A stretch of DNA of 64,000 nt from Papaver somniferum (GCF_003573695.1 NC_039358.1:156354920-156418919), one strand, 5' to 3'; counted from the stretch's first letter, positions 34,034-44,007 are shown. Notes: generated by a model from the sequence alone, not told the origin. Numbers and translations: made by a program.

Positions 34034-34034
34034 T

Positions 34035-36541
34035 TGTTTATGGGTGAAAACTATTTCTATTTTTTTGGTAATTTGGGGTGTGTGGATGAGAAATGAATCT
34101 AAACCCTAAACAAATACACTGCACGGGAGTGCTTTTGATTCGAGAGATCAATCTATGCAATTATGGCCTAAACCAAGAAATGGATGTTCCAGACTTGATT
34201 CGGTCACAAAGTGAAGGTGATGGGGTTGATCTTAGGGAGGGAAGCGAAGAAGGTGTTGAGATTGTGGAGGTGTTGGTTTTTTATGACTTGTATCAGAAAG
34301 AGGAACTGGCTTGCAATAGTGTAAGCTTATCAGCTCTGGTGTTTTCTGGATGCGGATGACAACACTTGGTTTTCTGTGCTTGTCTGTGTGTTGTTTGGAA
34401 ATAGGTGATGGACCTATTTATACAAGTCATAAAGCACAAACCTCGTCTCTCGTAGGAAGTGGAGTGATGAAGTAGTGTGGTCGTGTGTGAGCGATTGTAC
34501 AATCACGTCTTGTCCCACTTCTCCCATCATCGCTAACCGTCCATGTCTTCCTGACACGTTCTTGTAAGGGGGTGTTGCACGCTGCACGCTGTAAACCGCC
34601 AGACCAATACCCCAGTAAGTATCCCCCAGTTTGTGACATGCTTGATGTCTCGAATGAGTGGATCGTGGGACCCACAAGGAGTAGCATACGATGCTAGGTT
34701 AAATAACTGAGTTATTTAGGAAATCGATGTTCATGAAATATCGTGTATACTCTATACATGTAATGCATAGAATATAATCGATGTGTATGAAGCATAGTTG
34801 TTTTAAGGCTTAACGTAGTAAGTCGTAGATTAAGTGTCTTAAAACAGATGCATGCTTAGATATCTTCGAATGATATTTTGGAGGTTGCACAGGAAACCCC
34901 TCCCTTGGCCGATATCATGACGTGGTAGAGTGGCGGATGGTAATCACTACGACATCTTATTGGCCATTTCACTCCTACCCTGGGCTGCCTAACCAAGCTG
35001 GTAGAGTTGGACGGACGAGATGATATATGACGCTCATCTGCGACCATTGATGAAGTTTTTTGGGTTTTGAAGAGGTGCGCAAGCATCACTCTTCAGCTTG
35101 GTCGAAACCAAGCATGGACGGCGTTTTTTGCAGGACCGACCAGGCATGCTTGTATACGGCTTGCTGGTGTACATGTCCGTACCTGACTATCTCATGAAGG
35201 TGCGATCTAGGCCACTCAGTTTGACCGGTAAAGAGGAGTGGCTGAGATCAAATTTTGACAGGAATCCCATGCCGCAAAGGATTCTTAAAGGGGCGTGGCA
35301 TGCCACCTTCAAGGCACACGAATCGAGGCATCCGGCCTGGCTTGTCTTGGTCGGTCATACATAGAGATAGACGGGCCCACAGTGATCACGTTGATACTTT
35401 CTGGACTTCCTTAGTCTATTCCTGCACACTTCATCCAAGCTGGCGAAGATGGACGCTCGTGATTGATTAACGACACATGTAACATGCCACAAACCCTAAT
35501 TAGGGTTTGAAAACAGTCACGCACGCATGGTTTTGGCTAATCGGTTTTACGGGTTAGGCTTCTCCTTTGGAGAGGCCGATCATGTGGGGCCCACGTTGGG
35601 CCGACAGTGAACGTGTGTGCACTTCTCTAATGGTCTTAGGCGCAATCTAAGCCATCCAAACATGCTGGCGAAGTTGGATGGTTGTGATTGTTTTAAGACA
35701 CTAGTGGAACTTCCACGACCTTTAAAAGCATCATGCCAGCCATGTTTGGAGCAAACGTTCATTGCTCCATGGCTTTGTCGTGAGAAAACCGATCGGGCAG
35801 GGATAGAGTGGGCCCGCTAATGTGCGTGCTAGCGCCTCCTCCATCTTTCATGGTGCGATCTAAGCCGTCCAATCAGGCTAGTGAAGTTGGACGATCATGA
35901 TCACTTTGAGACTGCCTTAAGCAGTCATGCTCATTCAAGCTTCTTCCAAAGCAGCGTGGCCACCCTATTTTGGGTTGGCGTTTTGGTACGCTGAGAAGAG
36001 GAGTATGATGTTCGACCGGCTAGGGAGCAAACAAGCCCGCTGGTGGTCATCACGGTGATAGCCTGCTCCTGCTAGGGTTCGTCTAGGCTAGTTAAATCAT
36101 GCGGTCAACCTGCGTGGCCGTGATTATTTCTGAGACTCATACGGTCAGTCCAGATTTCCCTTAGGAAATTAAATATGCTCAATCGACATAATACAATACA
36201 CGGAGAGATATAGCCTATATGGGTATTTCGTGCATGCCTCATCATCGACACTTGGAGATTCGTGTTACTCTGCTGAGAGCAACACTCAGTCATCATGCCG
36301 CACCAACAATGAGAGTTCTTCGGGAACAACACAGGAAATACTAGGCAAATCATGCATTATAAATCATGCTAAAAATTCACAGGGTATTCGGGATTGTTGC
36401 CACATGCTCCAACCTAGATGAATTTTGTATATTTAATTCACTGAAATATTTGGGATTATTTCCACATGCTCCATTCTAGGTGAATTAATTAAAGCGAATA
36501 GGTACTCATCACTTATCAAATAGCTTTATCCTCTGCAGGAT
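34035..36541 (-). repeat. Element B 5' LTR, large part
   Basis: Interrupted 61 bp before its outer end by C1; the rest is 41433-41493. Hairpin modules: CCATCCAA (35652-35659) with TTGGATGG (35674-35681), and CGTCCAA (35866-35872) with TTGGACG (35887-35893), both perfect. The last five bases (36537-36541) are the C1 target duplication. Confidence 0.92.
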
Positions 36542-36996
36542 TGTAGGATCAGAATCTCTCACAGAAGAATATGCAAGCCAGATCCGAAATTATGGGAAAT
36601 GTTAGTTGTATATTAGCTGTCATCCACTATGTAAACACCTATATAAAGAGAAAGGAGAGAGAGAGAAAGGGGAGAGATAATCAGAAAGAGAGACACACTT
36701 TAGGAGAGGATACATTCTGTAGAGAGAGAAAGTAGAATTGGTTGTATTATTATTATCTCCTTCTTCTTCCTCCTTCAAGAACCTAGAGCTCCAAATACTC
36801 ATTAATGGAGTCTTCATGTAATCTAGATGTAATTACAAATAATCATAGTAAAACCTAACCCCGTGGACGTAGATCAAATTGATCTAACCACGTAAACCTT
36901 GTGTCTCTTTACAATTTTAGCATTCTTATCATCATTTTTATGTTTAGATCTATAAATTATTACAAGGGGTGTGTTGTAGGATTTCCTGCAACTACA
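36542..36996 (+). repeat. C1 5' LTR (455 bp, internally deleted)
   Basis: TGTAGGATCAG to GCAACTACA. Lacks about 157 bp present in the 3' LTR: after AGAATATGC it jumps to AAGCCAGATCC. TATA box ATATAAAG at 36641-36648. Confidence 0.9.
36641..36648 (+). promoter_or_regulatory. TATA box of C-family LTR
   Basis: CCTATATAAAGAGA is present in all C1 and C2 LTRs (36639; about 41070, 43608, and 46027 with one change). A purine-rich transcribed leader follows. Confidence 0.65.
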
Positions 36997-36998
36997 TT

Positions 36999-37302
36999 TT
37001 TGGCGCTAGAAATAGAGAGCGAGTAAAGGATTTATCCTTCCTGTAACTTTTTGGTTCAAGAAATTTCCATGAAGATTAGCTACTGTTCATATTTTTCTAG
37101 ATCTACAAAGTTTAGGTTCAAAAATGGAAATTTTATGGAAGAAATCACACTTTCAGGGAGTAAACATCATCAACAATTCAAAGACATGAAAAGAGTGAGA
37201 GAAAAAAAATTAGTTGTTGTGGTGAAATTTAAGGAAAAAAATGGAAGTTTTAGTGGAAGATTTTCATGTTCAGGAGAAGAAACAAGGGAAAGACGAAGAT
37301 AA
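36999..37302 (+). other. C1 leader with primer-site-like sequence and an 83-codon frame
   Basis: TTGGCGCTAGAAAT starts three bases after the LTR. The TGGCGC core suits Tat-type primer sites; the exact tRNA is not certain. A frame at 37051-37302 is open (MKISYCSYFSRSTK...), but the same sequence in C2 is broken by a one-base change in an A-run (near 44218), so it is probably not a conserved gene. Confidence 0.5.
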
Positions 37303-37483
37303 GATAAGAGGCAGGCGCTGTAATTTCTGTCACAAACAGAAATTCACACAGATGGTTCAAGGCTGAGCGAACAATAAATAGGTCACGGGTTCGAATTCGC
37401 AGAGACACATATTTTTCATTTTCTTCTCATTTGCATGGGAGAATAAAAGAATAAGGAAAAAAGTTATGTGTTAATTTCGTAGA

Positions 37484-37573
37484 GAGGTTCTTGCACAATT
37501 GGTCCAGAGAGCAGTATGTGCGTTCGTGGTCGCAAGTTCGAATTCGCCTGCGAACATAGTTTTCTTCTTTTTT
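37484..37573 (+). ncRNA. C1 tRNA-like module 2
   Basis: TTGCACAATTGG (A box-like) with T8, T9, G10, C11, A14, then AAGTTCGAATTC (B box-like) 34 bases further. T6 at 37568. D-stem and anticodon stem poorly formed. Confidence 0.6.
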
Positions 37574-37625
37574 ACAGAGAGCGAAAAATGAATAATTTCG
37601 CAATATTGTTTCATTATTTCGCAAA

Positions 37626-37706
37626 CAAGAGGTAGCACAATTGGTCATCTGCGAAGTTAATGAGTTCATGGTCGTGTGATCAAGTCCCAACACATGCATA
37701 TTTTTT
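37626..37706 (+). ncRNA. C1 tRNA-like module 3
   Basis: TAGCACAATTGG with canonical T8-A9-G10-C11 and A14; B box is degenerate (TGATCAAGTCCC). Anticodon stem has three central pairs around a TTAATGA loop with T33; read literally the anticodon would be AAT, but this is not a functional call. T6 at 37701. Confidence 0.55.
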
Positions 37707-37778
37707 CGCACAGATATTTCTTTGATTATTTCGCACAGAAGAGAGTTGATGATAATTTCGCAGAGATATTTTGCAAAG

Positions 37779-37862
37779 AAGAAGCTTGCACAGTTGGTCA
37801 GGAGGAATGAATGCAAGCATCAGGTCGCGAGATCAATTCTTGCTTCTCGCATGATTATTTTT
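37779..37862 (+). ncRNA. C1 tRNA-like module 4
   Basis: TTGCACAGTTGG, then GAGATCAATTCTTGC with T stem GCGAG/CTTGC (one G-T pair). Outer bases GAAGC and GCTTC can pair but two positions out of tRNA register. T5 at 37858. Confidence 0.6.
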
Positions 37863-37942
37863 GTTACGCGAAATTTATACAGAATTTTCTCTCACACAGT
37901 TGGAATTTGATTACTTCGCAAGAACTCTGATTATTTCGCAAG

Positions 37943-38025
37943 AGAGGCTTAGCACAGTTGGTATGGTGTGAGAATATGCAAGTAGAAGGTCGCGGGTTCA
38001 ATTCTTGCCTCTCGCATCTATTTTT
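37943..38025 (+). ncRNA. C1 tRNA-like module 5
   Basis: TAGCACAGTTGG is a near-perfect A box; GCGGGTTCAATTC is a close B box. T stem GCGGG/CTTGC has five pairs (two G-T), and the D stem GCAC can pair with GTGT. GAGAGGC/GCCTCTC at the ends pair seven bases, again shifted by two from the normal acceptor register. T5 at 38021. Confidence 0.65.
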
Positions 38026-38094
38026 GCTAAGCGATATTTATACTTCATGCAACGTATTTTTCGCGCGAGATTGACAACAACAGCGAATCACATA

Positions 38095-38680
38095 AAACCT
38101 AAGTACCACTTTCCTTGAACATTTTACTTTTACAGAAAATAAAAGATTTTTGATTTGATTTACAAAAAGCGATTCAATCGCACGATTACAAAGATTTTAA
38201 GATTTCAAAGATTATAAAGATTACTAAGATTTCAAGATTACAAAGACTTCAAAATTACAGAGATTTCGAGATTTCGAAATTACAGAAAACTGAGAAAATT
38301 CAATTTATATGTTTCTCTTGAATATTTCTTTTGCATAGAATAAAAATATTTTTAATTTGATTTACAAAACGCGATAGAATCGCAGAATTACAAAGATTTC
38401 ACAACTACAAAGATTTCAGAGTTACCATGTATTAGAATTTCTCTTGAATATTTACTTTGATTCAAATGATATGATATTATGAGAATGAAAGAATGAATGA
38501 AAGAGATGACAGAAATGAAAGAATGAATGAAAGAGATGACAGAAATGAAAAGATGAATGAGAGAATAAAGAAACGCGAACATTTCGCAGAAACAAAGAGA
38601 CGCGAAAATTTCACAGAAAAAAAAAGAGAAAGGGGCGAACCTTTATGGCGTACACCCTAGTTCGCGAATATAATTTCGCA
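38095..38680 (+). repeat. C1 AT-rich simple repeats
   Basis: Irregular AAAGATTTC-type repeats (38160-38290, 38380-38420) and a 30-bp tandem repeat, about three copies, starting at 38485, 38515 and 38545 (ATGAAAGAATGAATG...). No gene. Confidence 0.7.
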
Positions 38681-38685
38681 AGAGG

Positions 38686-39185
38686 CAAATGTAAGACCTA
38701 AATTACGTCATATAAGGGGGTACCTGTTGCACGACTCAGCGAAAAGGTTACACCGCCCCTGGAACCTGAGTCATGGAGATTTGGGGTCAATAAAGCCCAT
38801 CCAGGAGAGGTATCTTGTATTTTCAACCTAAGCTTTTGCTTTAGGTTGGACGACTAGGGGTCTCTTCTAAGGAGTGCAGAATCTGATCAAGGCGCCGAGG
38901 TACACGGTTGAGTCAAGAGTGCCAGGGGCGTCTGGAGCGTACCTTGCCATTCTTGACAAGTCTTGGTTTATACTGCACTCGACCCGAAGAAAACCCCACT
39001 TAGGGTGCAGTCTCGTAACCATAAGCCTGATAGGTAAAAGGGACAAGAGGCTGCGAAAACAACTGGTTGTTGTTAAGACCGTATGGGAGGATCTAACCTT
39101 GTATGGTAGAGGTACGCCTCCTTGAAGGGTCAACCAGGGGGGGATATAAGGGCGGCACCCTCCATTAGGGAGCTGATAAGTGTCT
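38686..39185 (+). other. GC-rich conserved block of the C family
   Basis: About 500 bp, much richer in G+C than the surroundings. It recurs in inverted orientation in C3 (about 51908-52412), with long matching runs such as GAGATTTGGGGTCAATAAAG and CTAAATTACGTCATAT-like ends, but is absent from C2. Short frames exist on both strands but are not shared, so it looks non-coding. Confidence 0.65.
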
Positions 39186-39190
39186 TAAGA

Positions 39191-39503
39191 CGCAAATGTC
39201 ATGAGGCTTTTACTCGCAAGGGTATTAATACTTGTCATATTTGTGCGACAGTCCTGAAGAGGCAATAATACTAGAGAAAAAGATAAGACGAGATCAATGG
39301 GTCATTACATGAAAGTGTGAAGACGTCCTGCGATTTCGTCGCAAGATGGCAATGTCATGGGGCTTTATTTTTGCAAGAATATTTATGCCTGACATATTGT
39401 CGCAACAATCCTGAAGAGGCAATAATACAAAAGAAAAAGTTAAGGCAAGATCAATGGGTTTTCGCATGAAAGTGCAAAGACGTCCTGCGATTTTGTCGCA
39501 ATG
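39191..39503 (+). repeat. Two-copy 156-bp repeat
   Basis: Copies start near 39191 and 39347, sharing AATGTCATG-GGCTTT, CCTGAAGAGGCAATAATAC and GACGTCCTGCGATTT. The same duplication occurs in C3 on the opposite strand (51590-51905), so it predates both insertions. Confidence 0.8.
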
Positions 39504-40036
39504 ACAAGAGGTGGCAAAATAAGACTTTTAACTAGGAAGGAAAAATAAGACCACATAAGAAAATGAGTAAGCAAGTAAGCTTGCGATAATGATTATATAT
39601 AAGCAAAGAAGATTGCGAATATGTACATGGAAATGAAACTGAGGCAGTGAAAATGCCGCAGACTTGATATTATGATCATACTGTTATGAGATACTAATAG
39701 TGCAGGAAAGAGGGAAGATGAAAAACAAGTAAGAACTTGTGAAGAACAATAACTACACGAAGAAGAATGCATACACTAAAGAAAAAGGCAGAGAAATGAA
39801 GAATGGAAGCAATTTAGAGCTACATCAATTTTAGACGGCAAAATGAGCTAAGTAACACAAACATTAACTATACATTGCAATACATAAGCATTCTCATCAT
39901 ACTCGCATCATACTCGCATCATAAAAGCATTGCATAAGCATTTCATGGCATAAACATCGCATACACATTTCATAACATAATCATCACATAAGCATTATAT
40001 TCACATAAGTACTTTACAAAACTGTACGGAATAATA
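39504..40036 (+). other. C1 AT-rich internal stretch
   Basis: No gene. 39885-40020 is a loose repeat of CATAAGCAT/CATCATACTCGCAT words. Confidence 0.5.
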
Positions 40037-40215
40037 TTGCAGAATTTCGCAATAATATCGCAGAATTTAGCAGAACTATTCAGGATTATTCAGAATTTCA
40101 CAGGATTATTCAAGAATTTCGCAAGATTATTCAGAACTTCACAGAATGATTCAGAATTTCGCAGAATGATTCAAAATTTCGTAGAATGTGTCAGAATTTC
40201 GCAGAATATGATTCT
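40037..40215 (+). repeat. CAGAATTTCGCA/GATT tandem repeat
   Basis: About eight degenerate copies of a 22-24 bp unit built from CAGAATTTCGCA and GATTATT(T)C. It is open on the plus strand for 74 codons, but only because of the repeat. Confidence 0.75.
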
Positions 40216-40815
40216 TCCAAATGATGTGATTATATATCTCAATTATTTCGCACAATTATAAGCAACTTGAAGAGATTATACTATTGCATGAGCACAAAAC
40301 ATGAGACAAAGGCAAAAATAAGAATAAGGAAACAATTCGCACATTCAACATTTTCTCAAGGATTCTACCCTCATAGATAAAGAACAGAGGCAACTATGGA
40401 TTACCAAGAAAACATTTTATGTTCTTTATCTCCTCGGAAAGAATCATTACCAAAATGGAAGTTCGCTAATGAACAATAAGAATCCTCACCAAAAATGGAG
40501 TAATGATTTCGCACGAATAGAGGATATACTTATTATTCAAGGACATATACTTCTTATGTACTTCACAGAGTTCTTCTTATATTCGAGGATTAAGTACTTT
40601 ATATACTTCATCAAGGATACTCCATACTTCGCATACTTCAAGGGTTGATACTTCTTATTTACTTCGCAATGTTCCAGAACTTCACAAAATAATAGAGGCA
40701 ACTACGTACTTTTCAAGTCTGATATTCTTTCGCTCGTTCCTCCAACAACTACAACAAGGTGGATTTTTTCTTAAAGATCGCTTTTCAAGCAATATTAAAG
40801 AAAAAAGAGGCAAGA
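40216..40815 (+). other. C1 3' internal region and polypurine tract
   Basis: No gene. The last about 110 bp, with CTCGTTCCTCCAACAAC, match C2 (45790-45877). The tract AAAAAAGAGGCAAGA (40801-40815) directly precedes the LTR. Confidence 0.65.
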
Positions 40816-41427
40816 TGTAGGATCAGAATCTCGCACAGAAGAATATGCTTGCGAAATTATTAACAACACATCGCGAAGACATCGCATGATGATTTTAGAA
40901 ACGACATAACAGATGACATCAACTTAAACATGAGAAAAGTGTGATGATTTTGCGAAAATTAGGAATGTTGCAAATGTTACATTTGTAAGCTTGCGAAAAT
41001 ATCGCAAGCCAGATCCGAAATTAAGGGAAATGTTAGTTGTACATTAGCTGTCATCCACTATGTAAACACCTATATAAAGAGAAAGGCAAGAGAGAGAAAG
41101 GGGAGAGATAATCAGAAAGAGAGACACACTTTAGGAGAGGATACATTCTGTAGAGAGATAAAGTAGAATTGGTTGTATTATTATTATCTCCTTATTCTTC
41201 CTCCTTCAAGAACCTAGAGCTCCAAATACTCATTAATGGACTCTTCATGTAATCAAGATGTAATTACAAATAATCATAGTAAAACCTAACCCCGTGGATG
41301 TAGATCAAATTGATTGAACCACGTAAACCTTGTGTCTCTTTACAATTTTAGCATTCTTATAATCATTTTTATGTTTAGATCTACAAATTATTACAAGGGG
41401 TGTGTTGTAGGATTTCCTGCAACTACA
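40816..41427 (+). repeat. C1 3' LTR (612 bp)
   Basis: TGTAGGATCAG to GCAACTACA; holds the 157-bp segment missing from the 5' LTR and otherwise matches it closely. Confidence 0.93.
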
Positions 41428-41498
41428 AGGATATCAGCGCATAAAATTTGGCTTTACAATTTTAGCCTTTGAACCAAAAATCCACCATCAACAATGAG

Positions 41499-41664
41499 AA
41501 TCTATGACCATCAATCGATTTAATTCACGATCAAATCTTCTATATCGATCACTGACTCTCTCTCTCTATCTATCTATCTCTCTTGATCCAACTGACTCTC
41601 TTGATGTCTTTCTGTGTTAAGAGAATGAAAAAATGCTAAAGAAACTAATGAGTATCACTATATT
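41499..41664. other. Sequence between elements B and F
   Basis: Continues 27867-28421. Contains a short CT/TATC simple repeat (41546-41580). No gene. Confidence 0.5.
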
Positions 41665-42320
41665 TGATAAGCAAGAAAGTGAAACACATTTTCACCCATA
41701 AATACATTAGTTGGGACTCATTTTATCACTAATAAACAGTACTCGTAACAGTCAGTTTGGCACACTTGTTTTGAATTTGAAACATCTCTTGTAACGGTGA
41801 ATTCTGTAACGGAAATACAGCGTTGCAGTTTCATTGTAATATTAGTTTTCTTTAATAAAAACACCATTTGAGCTATAATTATATTTTTGAGTGTGTTTTC
41901 ATTATGAGAAGCTAAACCCCAATGCTGGGCCGACGGAGGAAGCCGAACTTCACACATGAGTGAATTTGTATTATTTTCGATATAACTTTTGCACTTATTT
42001 TGAATTGATTTATGATTCGAATTAATTAGTTATTATTTTATTAGATGGGTCATGCTTGCTTAAATTTTTGATGTCCCATGCTTATGATTTATAACTAATG
42101 TTTTGAGGATCTACTTTGGAAAAACAAGAGTCGATGTTTTATTTATTTATTGAGTTATAATTGTTGAGAATAAATAATTGACCCCTATGATATGAATGCG
42201 GTGGAATCCTAGTCCCAGTAACTCTCTCTTTTATTACTTTTATTAAACCTTTAAATTTAATATTCACAAGTCTTAGAGTTCGAATCTTATTTACAACAAT
42301 GACAATTAAAAATTAGATCA
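41665..42320 (+). repeat. Element F 5' LTR, 1.1-kb internal deletion
   Basis: Follows the 3' LTR from TGATAAGCA to about 41737, then jumps from AATAAAC to the AGTACTCGTAACAG that lies about 1.1 kb further on in the 3' LTR (46794 to about 47912). ATAAAC is present at both breakpoints. Confidence 0.85.
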
Positions 42321-42324
42321 ATTT

Positions 42325-42341
42325 TGGCGCCGCCGATGCGG
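42325..42341 (+). other. Primer-binding site of element F
   Basis: TGGCGCCGCCGATGCGG, differing from element A's site by one base. tRNA-Asp type, placing F in the Athila group. Confidence 0.8.
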
Positions 42342-42468
42342 ATTTGTTTTTAGATTAATTTTTTGGTTTATTTTTTTATTATTTTTTTGTATAGTATTTT
42401 CATACTTTTTTTAGGTTTTATTTTTTCCTTTTTATGCGTTTCTTTTTGTATTTCTTTTCAGGGACATT

Positions 42469-43044
42469 TTGAGGATGATGACTTCTTCTGAGGAGACGTC
42501 ACCTACGATGACGCTGGCGAAATATAAGCGTAGAAAGTCAAGTTATCATGAAACCTTATCTGAGATGACGCTTTTTGAATATAAGCGCAGGCAATGGTAT
42601 GGAGTTTCTGCTCCACATGAGGTAAGTGAAGAATCTCCTCTAGAGATATATGAGAAGTATTATAAACACAAACCACCTAGTTTGGAACAAAGACTGATAT
42701 TATTGGAATGCCAAAAATTATTTAATGATGATGATGATCAGTCTTGTAGTGACTCTCCGTTCCAGACAGAATTTGTAGATGACCCTGTGGATGATTGTGT
42801 AGATAATTTGCCTAATTCCATAGATGAATCTATCTCACAAGATAATTCACCAAACTTAGAGGTTGTTTCTAGACCCATATACTTCCAAAAGTTGCCTAAT
42901 TTAGGGTTAGAATTGCGTGCTTCTAGAGTGTTGTTGGATTTTTTTGCAACTAAATATCCAGAGGACTTTCCTATTCCTGATACAGTGCATGAGCCGATTG
43001 ATAATTCCCCAGTCTCAATAGAATCCCCATATTTTGTTCTTTAA
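42469..43044 (+). CDS. Element F ORF, 191 aa, unknown function
   Basis: The only long frame in F, in the position of gag. Two ATGs lie at 42469 and 42475. The N-terminus has two copies of a SEMTLFEYKRR-like motif (TMTLAKYKRRKSSYHETLSEMTLFEYKRRQ). It continues with KPPSLEQRLILLECQKLFND, an acidic D/S-rich middle, and ends SIESPYFVL. No gag core, zinc knuckle or protease motif is visible. Intact, unlike most frames here. It could be a strongly reduced gag N-terminus or an element-specific protein; the function is unknown. Confidence 0.6.
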   Translation: MRMMTSSEETSPTMTLAKYKRRKSSYHETLSEMTLFEYKRRQWYGVSAPHEVSEESPLEIYEKYYKHKPPSLEQRLILLECQKLFNDDDDQSCSDSPFQTEFVDDPVDDCVDNLPNSIDESISQDNSPNLEVVSRPIYFQKLPNLGLELRASRVLLDFFATKYPEDFPIPDTVHEPIDNSPVSIESPYFVL

Positions 43045-43393
43045 GCACTACTTCTTTGTGCAGTAAAAACTTGGTTTAGGGGTAAATCTTGGTTTTTGAT
43101 AGTTTCAGCGTCTCCGCGTTTTCATGATAAGTGTGAAGCTGTCGTTTGTAAATATTGTATTTTGGGTCGATCCCCAAGTTTTCAGGTTATCATTTTATGG
43201 GGATCCTTTTTGTACATTCCAGTAGCTGTATTTTTATTCTTTTTTTTTTTTTTACTTTTTTTGCATCTTATGGATTTCCCATCTTAACTTTTGCATGGGA
43301 TGACTCAATTACATTGAGGACAATGTAATGTTTAAGTGTGGGGGAGTGTTTAACTTTTTACTTTATTGTTTCAGGAATTTCCTTGGAAATTAT
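43045..43393 (+). other. Element F 3' untranslated segment
   Basis: T-rich run at 43222-43252, then TTACATTGAGGACAATGTAATGTTTAAGTGTGGGGG (in parts: CATTGAGGACAATGT and AAGTGTGGGGG), matching element A at 12341-12372. No gene. Confidence 0.6.
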
Positions 43394-43448
43394 GATCAGC
43401 TGTGTAGCGGATCTTTTGATATTTTCAATGACCGGCTGTGTAGCGGGT

Positions 43449-44007
43449 TGTAGGATCCAAATATCGCACAATAGTAAAGCTTGTGAGAATATAGCAGAGC
43501 CTGCGAAATTGTAATGAGAGCCTAAGAGAACGTAGCACGGGCTCCGAAAATGGGGGAATATGAGCTGTACTCCACCATATATGAACTGTCATCCACTATG
43601 TAATATCCTATATAAAGAGAAAGGCAAGAGAGAGAAAGAATAATAATCAGAAAGGGAGGACTCATTGGTAGAGAGAGGGAGAGACACATTTTAAGAGAGG
43701 ATCCATTCTGTAGAGAGGAAAAGTATAATTAGTTGTATTATTATTATCTTCTTCTTCCTTCTTCAACCAAGAGCTCCAAATACCCATTAATGGAGTCTCA
43801 ATTGTAATTCATATGTAATTACAAACAATCATAGTGAAGATCCCTAACCCCGTGGATGTAGATCATATTGATCGAATCACGTAAATCTTGTGTCTTATTT
43901 TCTATTTTCATTATCTTTATCTTTATTTTCATATCAAATAAGTTTAGATCTGAAAATTATTATCATGATATTATAGGGGGTGTGTTGTAGGATTTCCTGC
44001 AACTACA
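43449..44007 (+). repeat. C2 5' LTR (559 bp)
   Basis: TGTAGGATCCA to GCAACTACA, followed by TTTTTGGCGCTAGAAAC, the primer-site-like sequence. Confidence 0.93.

Larger units (their letters stand above)
30972..34034 (-). other. Element B internal region
   Basis: Minus-strand order: primer-binding site, gag end, protease, RT fragments, then about 1.5 kb without a recognisable domain (31440-32870), the 48-bp repeat, and the polypurine tract. Most of gag and the whole integrase are missing or unrecognisable. Confidence 0.7.
37337..38025 (+). ncRNA. Array of five tRNA-like modules in C1
   Basis: Each module has an A-box-like sequence ending in GG (tRNA G18-G19) and a B-box-like sequence, with 34 bases (35 in module 5) between G19 and the G before TTC, exactly as in tRNAs with a short variable loop. 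G19/G53 pairs: 37355/37389, 37502/37536, 37644/37678, 37797/37831, 37961/37996. T-runs of four to six follow each module: 37412-37416, 37568-37573, 37701-37706, 37858-37862, 38021-38025, resembling Pol III terminators. Modules 2-5 keep T8, A14 and a purine at 15. Modules 4 and 5 keep a five-pair T stem. Acceptor and anticodon stems are poor, so these are tRNA-like, not tRNA genes. An A-box-only relic lies at 37891-37903. Confidence 0.7.
36542..41427 (+). mobile_element. Element C1: non-autonomous Ty3/gypsy with tRNA-like array
   Basis: 4886 bp with target duplications AGGAT at 36537-36541 and 41428-41432; the uninterrupted site is preserved in the sister B LTR at about 30906. LTRs: 36542-36996 and 40816-41427. 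No gag or pol. Inside: primer-site-like TTGGCGCTAGAAA, five tRNA-like modules, a GC-rich block, a two-copy 156-bp repeat, AT-rich repeats, and a polypurine tract (AAAAAAGAGGCAAGA) before the 3' LTR. C3 shows the family belongs with integrase-bearing Tat-like elements that would have to mobilise C1. Confidence 0.93.
28422..41493 (-). mobile_element. Element B: Ty3/gypsy with 2.5-kb LTRs, minus strand
   Basis: LTRs at 28422-30971 (3') and 34035-41493 (5', interrupted by C1 at 36542-41427). Target duplications ATGAG at 28417-28421 and 41494-41498. On the minus strand the LTR starts TGTTG-TGGTGG and ends AACA. The primer-binding site (TTGGCGACCACAGTGGGAG) lies next to the 5' LTR and a polypurine tract next to the 3' LTR. 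Only 3.06 kb of internal DNA remains, with fragments of gag, protease and RT, so it is defective. Confidence 0.92.

Noticed and set aside
28480..35820. Paired 65-90 codon frames at both B LTRs (for example 28480-28746 and 34093-34359)
   Set aside because: They are the same LTR sequence twice. LTRs are not protein-coding here, and the frames differ by stop position between copies.
37051..37302. C1 leader ORF as a conserved protein
   Set aside because: The C2 counterpart is frameshifted in an A-run although the DNA is otherwise nearly the same.
37337..38025. Functional tRNA genes in the C1 array
   Set aside because: Acceptor and anticodon stems are not properly formed in any module; only promoter-box features, spacing and some T stems are kept, so I call them tRNA-like.
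38867..39133. Overlapping frames on both strands of the GC-rich block
   Set aside because: Not kept in the C3 copy of the block; long frames are expected in GC-rich DNA.
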